A stretch of 64,000 nucleotides of DNA from Agromyces mangrovi (lineage in GTDB: Bacteria > Actinomycetota > Actinomycetes > Actinomycetales > Microbacteriaceae): NCBI RefSeq assembly GCF_030296695.1, contig NZ_AP027737.1:3162001-3226000 (forward strand), written 5' to 3'. Numbering within the stretch: position 1 is the first letter of the stretch; each line of letters starts with the position of its first letter. Below the pieces are notes generated by a model that was given only the letters and a program-made list of their open reading frames with translations, ran no database searches and was not told where the DNA came from. The translations under genes and the position numbers were made by a program. Positions 1 through 8,573 of the stretch are shown here, piece by piece.

Positions 1-1
1 C

Positions 2-232
2 GCGTACGTCGAGCGCGGCGGCAAGACGATCATCGCCTTCACCGACGACGCCGAGGTGCTGCGGGGCGCGGCCGCGGCGCTCGCGGCGGTCGTGCAGCGC
101 GGCGCCGTCGACCGGCTCCGCGTCGAGACCGTGAACGGCGCCTACGTGCTCGGCACGCCCGCGGGCGACGCGCTCCAGGAGGCGGGCTTCCGCACGACGC
201 CGAGGGGACTGCGGATCAGTGCTCGTGGGTGA
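2..232 (+). CDS. lhr: Lhr-type ATP-dependent DNA helicase, C-terminal fragment
   Basis: The frame is open from the left window edge and stops at TGA 230-232, giving about 76 C-terminal residues. It contains the tail typical of actinobacterial Lhr helicases, with a stretch reading VERGGKTIIAFTDD followed by an Ala-rich helix and VNGAYVLGTP. Lhr is a large superfamily 2 3'-5' DNA translocase/helicase implicated in DNA repair. No helicase motif is in the window, so the call rests on this tail and on the neighbour: an Nei2-type glycosylase directly downstream of lhr is a common actinobacterial arrangement. Inference: the two genes form a repair unit. Confidence 0.75.
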   Translation, partial: AYVERGGKTIIAFTDDAEVLRGAAAALAAVVQRGAVDRLRVETVNGAYVLGTPAGDALQEAGFRTTPRGLRISARG

Positions 233-301
233 GATCAGTGCGCGAGGCTGACCTGTCGCGGGCGGAGCGGGGCGCGCGCGCCGCGCACGAGGGGGAGCGC
301 C

Positions 302-1078
302 GTGCCCGAGGGTGACACCGTCTGGCGCGCTGCGCGCCGGCTCGACGAGGCGCTGGCCGGGGCATCCGTCACCAGCACCGACGTGCGCGTGCCGCGCTAC
401 GCGACCGTCGACCTCGCCGGCGAGACCGTGCACGGCGTCGCCGCGCGCGGCAAGCACCTGCTCATGCGCATCGGCGACCAGGTGGTGCACACGCACCTCA
501 AGATGGACGGGGAGTGGCGCGTGCTCCGGCCCGGCCAGCGCTGGCCGCACCCTGCGCACCGCGCACGCATCGTCATCACGACCCCCGACACGGTCGCGAT
601 CGGCTTCGACCTCGGCATCGTCGAGGTGTTCCCGGCAGACGAGGAGGCCGACCGGCTCGCCTACCTCGGGCCCGACCTGCTGGGCGACGACTGGGATGCC
701 GCCGAGGCCATGCGCCGCCTCGCCGCACACCCGGAGCAGGAGATCATCGTCGCGCTCGCCGACCAGCGCAACCTCGCCGGGCTCGGCAACGTGTACGTGA
801 ACGAGCTCTGCTTCCTGCGCGGTCTCGCGCCCGGCCGCCCGGTCGCCGATGTAGAGCTCGAACGCGCCGTCGCGCTCGCCGAACGGCTCATCCGAGCGAA
901 CCGCGACCGCGTCGCGCGCACGACCACGGGCGACACCCGGCCCGGCAAGCGCCTCTGGGTGCACGGCCGCGGCAGCCAGCCCTGCCGGCGCTGCGGCACG
1001 ACGATCCGACACGCGCGCCACGGGCGCACCGAGCTCGAGCTGCGCGAGACCTGGTGGTGCCCGCACTGCCAGACGTGA
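302..1078 (+). CDS. nei2: Nei-type (Fpg/Nei family) DNA glycosylase/AP lyase
   Basis: 258 residues. The protein begins MPEGDTV; in this family Pro2 (after Met removal) is the Schiff-base nucleophile and Glu3 is catalytic. The C-terminus has a zinc finger with CRRCG and, about 20 residues later, CPHC. Helix-two-turn-helix residues lie in between (NLAGLGNVYVNE). The family excises oxidised pyrimidines and then cleaves the abasic site. The start is GTG 302, preceded by GAGGGGGAG. It follows lhr by 69 bp and probably works with it in repair. It could be Nei1 rather than Nei2; the lhr context favours Nei2. Confidence 0.9.
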   Translation: MPEGDTVWRAARRLDEALAGASVTSTDVRVPRYATVDLAGETVHGVAARGKHLLMRIGDQVVHTHLKMDGEWRVLRPGQRWPHPAHRARIVITTPDTVAIGFDLGIVEVFPADEEADRLAYLGPDLLGDDWDAAEAMRRLAAHPEQEIIVALADQRNLAGLGNVYVNELCFLRGLAPGRPVADVELERAVALAERLIRANRDRVARTTTGDTRPGKRLWVHGRGSQPCRRCGTTIRHARHGRTELELRETWWCPHCQT

Positions 1079-1142
1079 GGCCGGCGGGCGTCAGCGGCGC
1101 GGCATCCGCCCCGCTCTGTTCACTGCGCGAGCCCGCGAGCGG

Positions 1143-1493
1143 TCAGTTGACCGGTCCGGTCCACTTCTCGCCGGGGCCCTGCCCGATCGGGTCGGGAATG
1201 ACGGATGCCTCGCGGAACGCCAGCTGCAGCGAACGCAGGCCGTCGCGCAGGCTCCGCGCGTGCATGTCGCTGATCTCCGGGGCGCCGGCCGTGATGAGCC
1301 CCGCGAGGGCGTTGATGAGCTTGCGCGCCTCGTCGAGGTCGACCTCGGCCTCGGGGTCGTCGGCCAGTCCGCACTTGACCGCGGCGGCGCTCATGAGGTG
1401 CACGGCGGTGGTCGTGATCACCTCGACCGCGGGAACCTCCGCGATGTCTCGGGTGGCGTCGATCGTGGCATCCGACTGGGGATTCTGAGACAC
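1143..1493 (-). CDS. DUF1844 domain protein
   Basis: 116 residues from a GTG at 1493, reading VSQNPQSD. This start is chosen because AGAGG lies 6 nt upstream on the minus strand; the frame stays open to 1562, so a 139-residue product is possible but lacks such a site. The body (AVHLMSAAAVKCGL and LDEARKLINALAGLI) matches the helical DUF1844 family. The family's function is unknown, but it is regularly found divergent from or beside infC-rpmI-rplT in actinobacteria, as here. It is convergent with nei2 and divergent from infC. No catalytic motif is visible. Confidence 0.8.
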   Translation of the reverse strand: MSQNPQSDATIDATRDIAEVPAVEVITTTAVHLMSAAAVKCGLADDPEAEVDLDEARKLINALAGLITAGAPEISDMHARSLRDGLRSLQLAFREASVIPDPIGQGPGEKWTGPVN

Positions 1494-1568
1494 GTGGAAC
1501 CTCTGGTAGACTTCTGCGGGCTCCGGGGCCATTCCCCGGTACGAAAGTGGAGATTCTCCCACCCGCGC

Positions 1569-1598
1569 TTGACCGCCTCACTAGGTTACCGGGTAGAT
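1569..1598 (+). promoter_or_regulatory. Candidate infC operon promoter
   Basis: TTGACC (1569-1574) is followed after 18 nt by GTAGAT (1593-1598). This would give an RNA leader of roughly 150 nt before infC. That leader holds a hairpin, CGCCAGG (1699-1705) with CCTGGCG (1718-1724), 19 nt upstream of the infC Shine-Dalgarno sequence. Assigned by eye only. Confidence 0.4.
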
Positions 1599-1757
1599 CG
1601 CACTCCGCTTGCCGGCCGCGAGGTCGGGAAGTAGACAGGGTGCCGTAGGTGCCGCACGTGGAAGTCACGGGCGGCGGTGCGTGGATTTCCGCCTTCGTCG
1701 CCAGGCGGCATCCGCTCCCTGGCGCAGCAGGAAATGCTCGAACAGAGGAGTACACGC

Positions 1758-2345
<588 letters not shown>

Positions 2346-2424
2346 GTCGCAGGCGGTTCGCACCCACCGGTGCGGGCCAGAACCATTCCGCCCCCTCGCG
2401 GGGCGGGAACCGAAGGAGAAACGA

Positions 2425-2619
2425 ATGCCCAAGCAGAAGACCCACTCCGGGTCGAAGAAGCGCTTCAAGGTCACCGGCAGCGGCAAGATCAAGAAGCAGC
2501 AGGCCGGGATGCGTCACAACCTCGAGGGCAAGTCCTCCGTGCGCACCCGTCGCCTGAACCAGGACAAGGTGGCCTCCAAGGCCGACACCAAGGTCATCAA
2601 CAAGCTGCTCGGCCGCTGA
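2425..2619 (+). CDS. rpmI: 50S ribosomal protein L35
   Basis: 64 residues, very basic, starting [20 protein letters not shown], the L35 signature. ATG 2425 is preceded by GAAGGAGAAACGA. It is the middle gene of infC-rpmI-rplT, 79 nt after infC and 29 nt before rplT, so it is almost certainly co-transcribed. L35 is a small late-assembly protein of the large subunit. Length is normal. Confidence 0.97.
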   Translation: MPKQKTHSGSKKRFKVTGSGKIKKQQAGMRHNLEGKSSVRTRRLNQDKVASKADTKVINKLLGR

Positions 2620-2648
2620 GCCGAAGAGACCCGTAAGGAACTAGAGCA

Positions 2649-3041
2649 ATGGCAAGAGTCAAGAGGGCCGTCAACGCCCACAAGAAGCGCCGGGTCATCC
2701 TCGAGCGCGCCGAGGGCTACCGCGGGCAGCGTTCGCGCCTGTACCGCAAGGCCAAGGAGCAGGTCACGCACTCGCTGGTCTACTCGTACAACGACCGCCG
2801 TGCGCGCAAGGGCGACTTCCGCCGCCTGTGGATCCAGCGCATCAACGCCGCGTCGCGCCAGAACGGCCTGACCTACAACCGCTTCATCCAGGGCCTCGGC
2901 CTCGCGGGCATCGAGGTCGACCGTCGCATCCTCGCCGACCTCGCCGTGCACGAGCCGGAGACCTTCGCCGGCCTCGTGGAGGCCGCCAAGGCCGCGCTGC
3001 CCGCCGACACCTCGGCTCCCAAGGCCGACTCGGCCGCGTAG
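2649..3041 (+). CDS. rplT: 50S ribosomal protein L20
   Basis: 130 residues, beginning [15 protein letters not shown]. The body shows the L20 pattern [19 protein letters not shown] and the globular C-terminal domain ([20 protein letters not shown]). L20 binds 23S rRNA early in 50S assembly and in several bacteria represses its own operon by binding the mRNA leader, so the long infC leader here is a plausible target (inference). A short Ala/Pro-rich C-terminal tail extends beyond the usual ~118 residues, as is common in actinobacteria. A strong terminator follows. Confidence 0.97.
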   Translation: MARVKRAVNAHKKRRVILERAEGYRGQRSRLYRKAKEQVTHSLVYSYNDRRARKGDFRRLWIQRINAASRQNGLTYNRFIQGLGLAGIEVDRRILADLAVHEPETFAGLVEAAKAALPADTSAPKADSAA

Positions 3042-3060
3042 GCACCGCGTCACGCAGTTC

Positions 3061-3096
3061 AACGGCCCGTCCCGGATTCGTCCGGGGCGGGCCGTT
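3061..3096 (+). terminator. Terminator of the infC-rpmI-rplT operon
   Basis: A 16-bp stem (one G-U pair) pairs 3061-3076 with 3081-3096 around a TTCG tetraloop at 3077-3080. No long T tract follows, which is usual for high-GC actinobacteria. Confidence 0.85.
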
Positions 3097-3119
3097 CGCC
3101 GTCTGCCTGCGGGGCTCCC

Positions 3120-3125
3120 TAGACT
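3120..3125 (+). promoter_or_regulatory. -10 box for a leaderless rRNA methyltransferase mRNA
   Basis: TAGACT ends 6 nt before ATG 3132, so transcription should begin at or within a base or two of the start codon. No Shine-Dalgarno sequence is present in between. Confidence 0.55.
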
Positions 3126-3131
3126 GGCCGC

Positions 3132-3932
3132 ATGCTCGAGAACCCGCGCTCGCCGCGCGTGCGCGCCGTCGCGAAGCTCGCCAAGAAGCCCGCCCGGCAG
3201 GAGTCGGGGCTGTTCCTGCTCGAAGGGCCCCAGGCGGTCGCCGAGGCCCTCACGTACCGCCCGCAGCTGCTCGTGGAGCTCTACGCGACCCCGACGGCGC
3301 TGGAGCGCTACACCGACATCGGCCAGACGGCGGTCGACGCCGGTGTCGACGTCGAGTTCGTCACCGAGGAGGTGCTCGACTCGATGGCCGACACGGTGAC
3401 CCCGCAGGGGTTCGTCGCCGTGTGCCACCAGTTCCCGACCGCCGCGAAGGACGTGTTCGCGGCGGGGCCCAGGCTCGTCGCGATCCTCGAGGAGGTGCGC
3501 GACCCCGGCAACGCCGGCACCATCATCAGGGCAGCGGATGCCGCTGGGGCCGACGCCGTCGTGTTCAGCGGTCGTACGGTCGACCTCTACAACCCCAAGG
3601 TCGTGCGCTCGTCGACCGGATCGATCTTCCACCTGCCCGTCGCGGTCGGCGCGAACCTGGAGGACGTGCTCCAGCGCGCTCGTGCGGCGGGCCTCCAGGT
3701 GCTGGCCGCCGACATCGACGGGGAGGACCTGCTCGAGGCCCGCACGGCGGGCGTGCTCGACGCGCCGACAGCCTGGCTGTTCGGCAACGAGGCGCGCGGA
3801 CTCTCCGACGAGCACCGCGATGCCGCCGATCGGGCCGTCACGGTGCCGATCTACGGGCATGCCGAGTCGATGAACCTCGCGACGGCCGCATCCGTCTGCC
3901 TCTACGAGAGCGCATTCGCGCACCGTTCCTGA
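3132..3932 (+). CDS. SpoU/TrmH-family RNA 2'-O-methyltransferase
   Basis: 266 residues. An N-terminal substrate-binding domain (residues 1-95) precedes a SPOUT methyltransferase domain. The three SpoU motifs are visible: [21 protein letters not shown], then FGNEARGL, then [18 protein letters not shown] near the C-terminus. These enzymes methylate a ribose 2'-OH in rRNA or tRNA using S-adenosylmethionine, and the deep trefoil knot is formed by the last two motifs. The exact target nucleotide cannot be read from sequence. It lies between rplT and pheST, the usual place for this rRNA methylase in actinobacteria. The transcript appears leaderless. Confidence 0.9.
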   Translation: MLENPRSPRVRAVAKLAKKPARQESGLFLLEGPQAVAEALTYRPQLLVELYATPTALERYTDIGQTAVDAGVDVEFVTEEVLDSMADTVTPQGFVAVCHQFPTAAKDVFAAGPRLVAILEEVRDPGNAGTIIRAADAAGADAVVFSGRTVDLYNPKVVRSSTGSIFHLPVAVGANLEDVLQRARAAGLQVLAADIDGEDLLEARTAGVLDAPTAWLFGNEARGLSDEHRDAADRAVTVPIYGHAESMNLATAASVCLYESAFAHRS

Positions 3933-3988
3933 CCTCGAGGCCCGATTCACGGCGATTCTGAGCGTCGCTCGGCGTCTGCGCGGCCCGA

Positions 3989-4050
3989 GTTACGAATCGG
4001 TAACCGATGGGCGACCGCTACAGACCGCGGGAGAGGCCGTCCCCTACGTT
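3989..4050 (+). promoter_or_regulatory. GlnR-like operator and -10 box of the glutamate transporter operon
   Basis: GTTAC-N6-GTAAC (3989-4004) is a symmetric site that fits the actinobacterial GlnR consensus GTNAC-N6-GNNAC. A -10 box TACGTT (4045-4050) ends 6 nt before ATG 4057, and the position of the -35 box (about 4022-4027, AGACCG) is poor. A distal palindrome plus a weak -35 suggests activator-dependent transcription under nitrogen limitation. The GlnR assignment is inference; no glnR gene is in the window. Confidence 0.6.
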
Positions 4051-4056
4051 GGGGGT

Positions 4057-4845
<789 letters not shown>

Positions 4846-4899
4846 GGCTCGGCCGCTTCGCGCGGCGGGGGAGATACGCACACAGGAGGAGAAGAGGAC

Positions 4900-5775
4900 A
4901 TGAAGCGCAGCAGACTCGCACTCATCGCCGCAGCGGGGGTCGCGGCACTCGCGCTCGCCGGCTGTGCCGGCGGCAGCGACGACTCCGGCGACGGGGAGAC
5001 CACCGACTCGGACTCGATGGTGGAGTTCGAGGAGGGCACCACGATGGCGGCGCTCTCCGAGGCCGGCACCATCACCATCGGCACCAAGTTCGACCAGCCG
5101 CTGTTCGGCCTGTTCGACCCGGCCGCCGACGCGCCCGTCGGATTCGACGTCGAGATCGGCAAGATCATCGCCGGCCAGCTCGGCATCGACGAGGCCGACA
5201 TCGAGTGGGTCGAGACGGTCTCGGCCAACCGCGAGCCGTTCATCGAGAACGGCACCGTCGACATCGTCGTGGCGACCTACACGATCAACGACGAGCGCAA
5301 GGAGGTCATCTCCTTCGCGGGTCCGTACTACATGGCGGGCCAGTCGATCCTCGTGAACGCCGACAACGACGACATCACGACCGAGGACGACCTCATCGGG
5401 CAGCCCGTCTGCTCGGTGACCGGCTCGACCCCGGCCGCGTACCTCGACGAGCTCGGCGCCGAGACGCTGCTCACCGACACCTACACGAACTGCCTCGAGC
5501 CGCTGCGCCAGGGCCAGGTCGTCGCGGTGTCGACCGACAACGTCATCCTCGCGGGCCTCGCGGCCCAGAACGAGGGCGAGTTCAAGGTGGTCGGCGAGCC
5601 GTTCACCGACGAGCCCTACGGCATCGGCCTCGCGATCGACGACACCGACTTCCGCATGTGGATCAACGACGTGCTCGAGGAGTCGTACGCCGACGGCAGC
5701 TACGAGGAGGCGTGGAACGCCACGGCGGGAACCATCCTGCCGTTCATCGAGCCGCCGGCAGTCGACCGGTACTGA
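4900..5775 (+). CDS. gluB: Glutamate-binding lipoprotein of the ABC transporter
   Basis: 291 residues. A lipoprotein signal peptide ends in the lipobox LALAGC, so Cys21 should be lipidated and anchor the protein outside the membrane. A short Asp/Ser-rich linker follows, then a two-lobed type 3 solute-binding domain with [23 protein letters not shown] and [19 protein letters not shown]. It captures glutamate (or a related acidic amino acid) and delivers it to GluC/GluD. The start ATG 4900 has AGGAGGAGAAGAGG just upstream. A very stable hairpin separates it from gluC. Confidence 0.93.
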   Translation: MKRSRLALIAAAGVAALALAGCAGGSDDSGDGETTDSDSMVEFEEGTTMAALSEAGTITIGTKFDQPLFGLFDPAADAPVGFDVEIGKIIAGQLGIDEADIEWVETVSANREPFIENGTVDIVVATYTINDERKEVISFAGPYYMAGQSILVNADNDDITTEDDLIGQPVCSVTGSTPAAYLDELGAETLLTDTYTNCLEPLRQGQVVAVSTDNVILAGLAAQNEGEFKVVGEPFTDEPYGIGLAIDDTDFRMWINDVLEESYADGSYEEAWNATAGTILPFIEPPAVDRY

Positions 5776-5781
5776 CCCGAT

Positions 5782-5819
5782 GACGACCCGGGCCGGGTGA
5801 GTTCCCGGCCCGGGTCGTC
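5782..5819 (+). terminator. Perfect 16-bp intercistronic hairpin between gluB and gluC
   Basis: 5782-5797 pairs without mismatch with 5804-5819 around the six-base loop TGAGTT. It lies inside an operon, so it is more likely a partial terminator or 3' stabiliser that keeps binding-protein mRNA in excess over permease mRNA, as known for other ABC importers, than a complete stop. Confidence 0.7.
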
Positions 5820-5846
5820 CCCGCCCGACACGACGAGAGGAGCCGC

Positions 5847-6494
5847 GTGGACGCCGTCTTCGACAACCTGCCGAGGTACCTCGACGGGTTCAGCGTGACG
5901 CTGCTGCTGCTCGGCGTGTCGGGCGTCTCCGCGCTCGTGCTCGGCACGGTCATCGCGGCCATGCGCATCTCGCCGGTGGCATCCCTCCGCGGCTTCGCCA
6001 CCGTCTACACCGAGATCGTGCGCAACACCCCGCTCACGCTCGTGCTCTTCTTCTGCGCGATCGTGCTGCCGATCCTCGGGTCGACCCTTCCGTTCGTCAT
6101 CGCCGCCATGATCGGCCTCTCGGTGTACACGTCGCCGTTCGTCGCGGAGGCGCTGCGCTCGGGCATCAACGGCGTGCCGGTCGGCCAGGCCGAGGCGGCC
6201 CGCAGCGTCGGGCTCGGGTTCGGGCAGACGGTGTCGATGGTCATCCTGCCGCAGGCGTTCCGCATGACGGTGCCGCCGCTCATCAACGTCTTCATCGCGC
6301 TGACGAAGAACACGTCGGTCGCGGGCGGGTTCTTCGTCGCCGAGCTGTTCACCATCGGCAAGGAGCTCGCGAACGCGCGCGGCGACGCCGTCGTGGCGGT
6401 GCTGCTCGGCGTCGCCACGTTCTACCTGATCATCACGGTGCCGCTGGGACTCCTGGCCACCCAGCTCGAGAAGAAGTGGGTGGTGCAGCGATGA
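5847..6494 (+). CDS. gluC: Glutamate ABC transporter permease
   Basis: 215 residues with about five hydrophobic segments. The EAA coupling loop is EAARSVGLGFGQTVSMVILPQAF, which docks on the ATPase. It belongs to the HisMQ/GlnP permease family (polar amino acid uptake). GTG 5847 is chosen because AGAGGAG lies 5 nt upstream and homologues begin near this point with a helix entering the membrane (YLDGFSVTLLLLGVSGVSAL). It overlaps gluD by four bases (ATGA), indicating translational coupling and a heteromeric GluC-GluD channel. Confidence 0.93.
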   Translation: MDAVFDNLPRYLDGFSVTLLLLGVSGVSALVLGTVIAAMRISPVASLRGFATVYTEIVRNTPLTLVLFFCAIVLPILGSTLPFVIAAMIGLSVYTSPFVAEALRSGINGVPVGQAEAARSVGLGFGQTVSMVILPQAFRMTVPPLINVFIALTKNTSVAGGFFVAELFTIGKELANARGDAVVAVLLGVATFYLIITVPLGLLATQLEKKWVVQR

Positions 6495-7435
6495 GCCGCG
6501 GCGCAGCAGTGCTGTTCGACGCTCCCGGGCCCCGGGCGCGCCGACTGTCGCTCATCCTGTCGCTCGTCGCGGGGGTGCTGATCCTCTTGGGCATCGGCTG
6601 GATCCTCGCGGTGCTCGCCGCGCCGCGCGAGGGCCCCGGCGGGCTCGAGCTGCCGAGCATGCTCTCGCCCGAGCGGTGGAACATCTTCGCCGACCCCGAC
6701 GTGTGGGCGCTCATCTGGCGCGGCACGCTCGCCACGCTCCAGGCGGCGGCGGTCGCCGCGGTGATGGCCCTCGTGTTCGGCGTGCTGCTCTCGCTCATGC
6801 GCAGCGCGCAGAGCCGCTGGGTCCGCATCCCCACCGCGGTGTTCATCGAGTTCTTCCGCGGCATGCCCGTGCTGCTCATGATGCTGTTCATCCTGCTTGC
6901 GGCGTCGACCAGCCAGTTCTGGGCGGTCGTCTGGGCGCTCGCCCTCTACAACGGCGCGCTCATCGGCGAAGCGCTCCGCGCAGGTCTCGTCGCGCTGCCC
7001 AAGGGACAGCGCGAAGCGGGGCTCAGCCTCGGCATGCGGCAGTTGCAGTCGAAGATGCTCGTCGAGTTCCCGCAGGCGTTCCGGCAGATGCTGCCGATCA
7101 TCGTCGCCCAGCTCGTGGTGCTGCTGAAGGACACCTCGCTCGGGTACATCGTCGGCTACACCGAGCTGCTGCGCACCACGCTGAACAACCTCGCGAGCTT
7201 CTACGGCAACCGGTACCTGTTCTCCCTGTTCGTCGTGACGTGGGTCGTCTACCTCGCCATGAACCTCGCGCTGTCGTGGTTCGCGCGCTGGCTGTCGCGT
7301 CGCACCGAGAGCGGTGGGGGCGGCTTCACGTGGGGCCGGAACAAGGGCGCCGAGCCGCCCGAGGACCCGAACCAGGCGCTCCTCGTCGCGAAGGCGAGCG
7401 CCGAGGCCCGCCAGGTCGGCCAGGGAAGCACATAG
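6491..7435 (+). CDS. gluD: Glutamate ABC transporter permease
   Basis: 314 residues from ATG 6491, overlapping the gluC stop. An alternative GTG at 6476 lies inside gluC and has no ribosome binding site. Longer than GluC because of an N-terminal cytoplasmic/first-helix extension and a charged C-terminal tail (about 45 residues). The EAA loop is EAGLSLGMRQLQSKMLVEFPQAF. It is the partner permease of GluC in the polar amino acid family. The operon seems to end here: about 100 nt follow before pheS. Confidence 0.92.
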   Translation: MSRGAAVLFDAPGPRARRLSLILSLVAGVLILLGIGWILAVLAAPREGPGGLELPSMLSPERWNIFADPDVWALIWRGTLATLQAAAVAAVMALVFGVLLSLMRSAQSRWVRIPTAVFIEFFRGMPVLLMMLFILLAASTSQFWAVVWALALYNGALIGEALRAGLVALPKGQREAGLSLGMRQLQSKMLVEFPQAFRQMLPIIVAQLVVLLKDTSLGYIVGYTELLRTTLNNLASFYGNRYLFSLFVVTWVVYLAMNLALSWFARWLSRRTESGGGGFTWGRNKGAEPPEDPNQALLVAKASAEARQVGQGST

Positions 7436-7532
7436 TCGTTCGTTCCCCCGAACGTGCCCGCCCGGTCAACGGCGATCGAGCGGGTGCCCCACCTCCCGAG
7501 GGCACCGTCGCCCACCGGTAGACTCTCCTCTC

Positions 7533-8573
7533 GTGTCCGAACCCACCGAGATCACCGAATCAGCGGTCGCCGAGGCGGTCGACGCCGCGCTCGCGGCCAT
7601 CGCCGGCGCGAACGACTCCGCCGCGCTGAAGGCCGTCCGCACCGAGCACACCGGCGAGAAGTCGACGCTCGCGAAGCTGAACGCGCTCATGCGCTCCGTG
7701 CCGAACGACCAGAAGGCCGTCGTCGGCAAGCTGGTCGGCGGCGCGCGAGGTCGCGTCAACCAGGCGTTCGCCGCCCGCGAGGGCGAGATCGTCGAGGCAG
7801 AGGCCGCCGCGCAGCTCGAGGCGGAGGCCGTCGACGTGACGGCGATCGCCGCGCGTCGCACGCCCGGCGCGAGGCATCCGCTCAGCCTCTTGCAGGAGCA
7901 GATCGCCGACGTGTTCGTCGGCATGGGGTGGGAGATCGCCGAGGGCCCCGAGATCGAGCACGAGTGGTACAACTTCGACGCGCTGAACTTCGACGAGGAC
8001 CACCCGGCACGCGCGATGCAGGACACGTTCTTCGTCGAGCCGGTCGAGCGGCACCTCGTGCTGCGCACGCACACGAGCCCCGTGCAGATCCGCTCGATGC
8101 TCGACCGCGAGGTGCCGATCTACGTGCTCGCCCCGGGCCGCACGTACCGCACCGACGAGCTCGACGCGACGCACACCCCGGTGTTCAGCCAGTTCGAGGG
8201 CCTCGTGATCGACAAGGGCATCACCATGGCGCACCTGCGCGGCACGCTCGAGCACGTCGCGCGCATCATGTTCGGCGAGGGCACGAAGATCCGCCTGCGC
8301 CCCAACTTCTTCCCGTTCACCGAGCCGAGCGCCGAGTTCGACATCTGGCACCCGACCTTCAAGGGCGGCGCGCGCTGGATCGAGTGGGGCGGCTGCGGCA
8401 TGGTGAACCCGAACGTGCTGCGTTCGGCCGGCATCGACCCGGAGGTGTACTCGGGCTTCGCGTTCGGCATGGGCTTCGAGCGCACCCTGATGTTCCGCAA
8501 CGACGTGAAGGATATGCGCGACATGATCGAGGGCGACATCCGCTTCAGCGAGCAGTTCGGGATGGTGGTCTGA
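7533..8573 (+). CDS. pheS: Phenylalanine-tRNA ligase alpha subunit
   Basis: 346 residues from GTG 7533. An N-terminal coiled coil (residues 1-95) that contacts tRNA precedes the class II catalytic core, with motif 2 around TYRTDELDATHTPVFSQFEG and motif 3 at GFAFGMGFERTLMF. It charges tRNA-Phe as an alpha2-beta2 tetramer with PheT. The start is set by homology. A -10-like TAGACT at 7519-7524 ends 8 nt upstream with no convincing Shine-Dalgarno sequence, so the message may be leaderless or nearly so. pheT overlaps by one base (TGATG). Confidence 0.95.
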   Translation: MSEPTEITESAVAEAVDAALAAIAGANDSAALKAVRTEHTGEKSTLAKLNALMRSVPNDQKAVVGKLVGGARGRVNQAFAAREGEIVEAEAAAQLEAEAVDVTAIAARRTPGARHPLSLLQEQIADVFVGMGWEIAEGPEIEHEWYNFDALNFDEDHPARAMQDTFFVEPVERHLVLRTHTSPVQIRSMLDREVPIYVLAPGRTYRTDELDATHTPVFSQFEGLVIDKGITMAHLRGTLEHVARIMFGEGTKIRLRPNFFPFTEPSAEFDIWHPTFKGGARWIEWGGCGMVNPNVLRSAGIDPEVYSGFAFGMGFERTLMFRNDVKDMRDMIEGDIRFSEQFGMVV

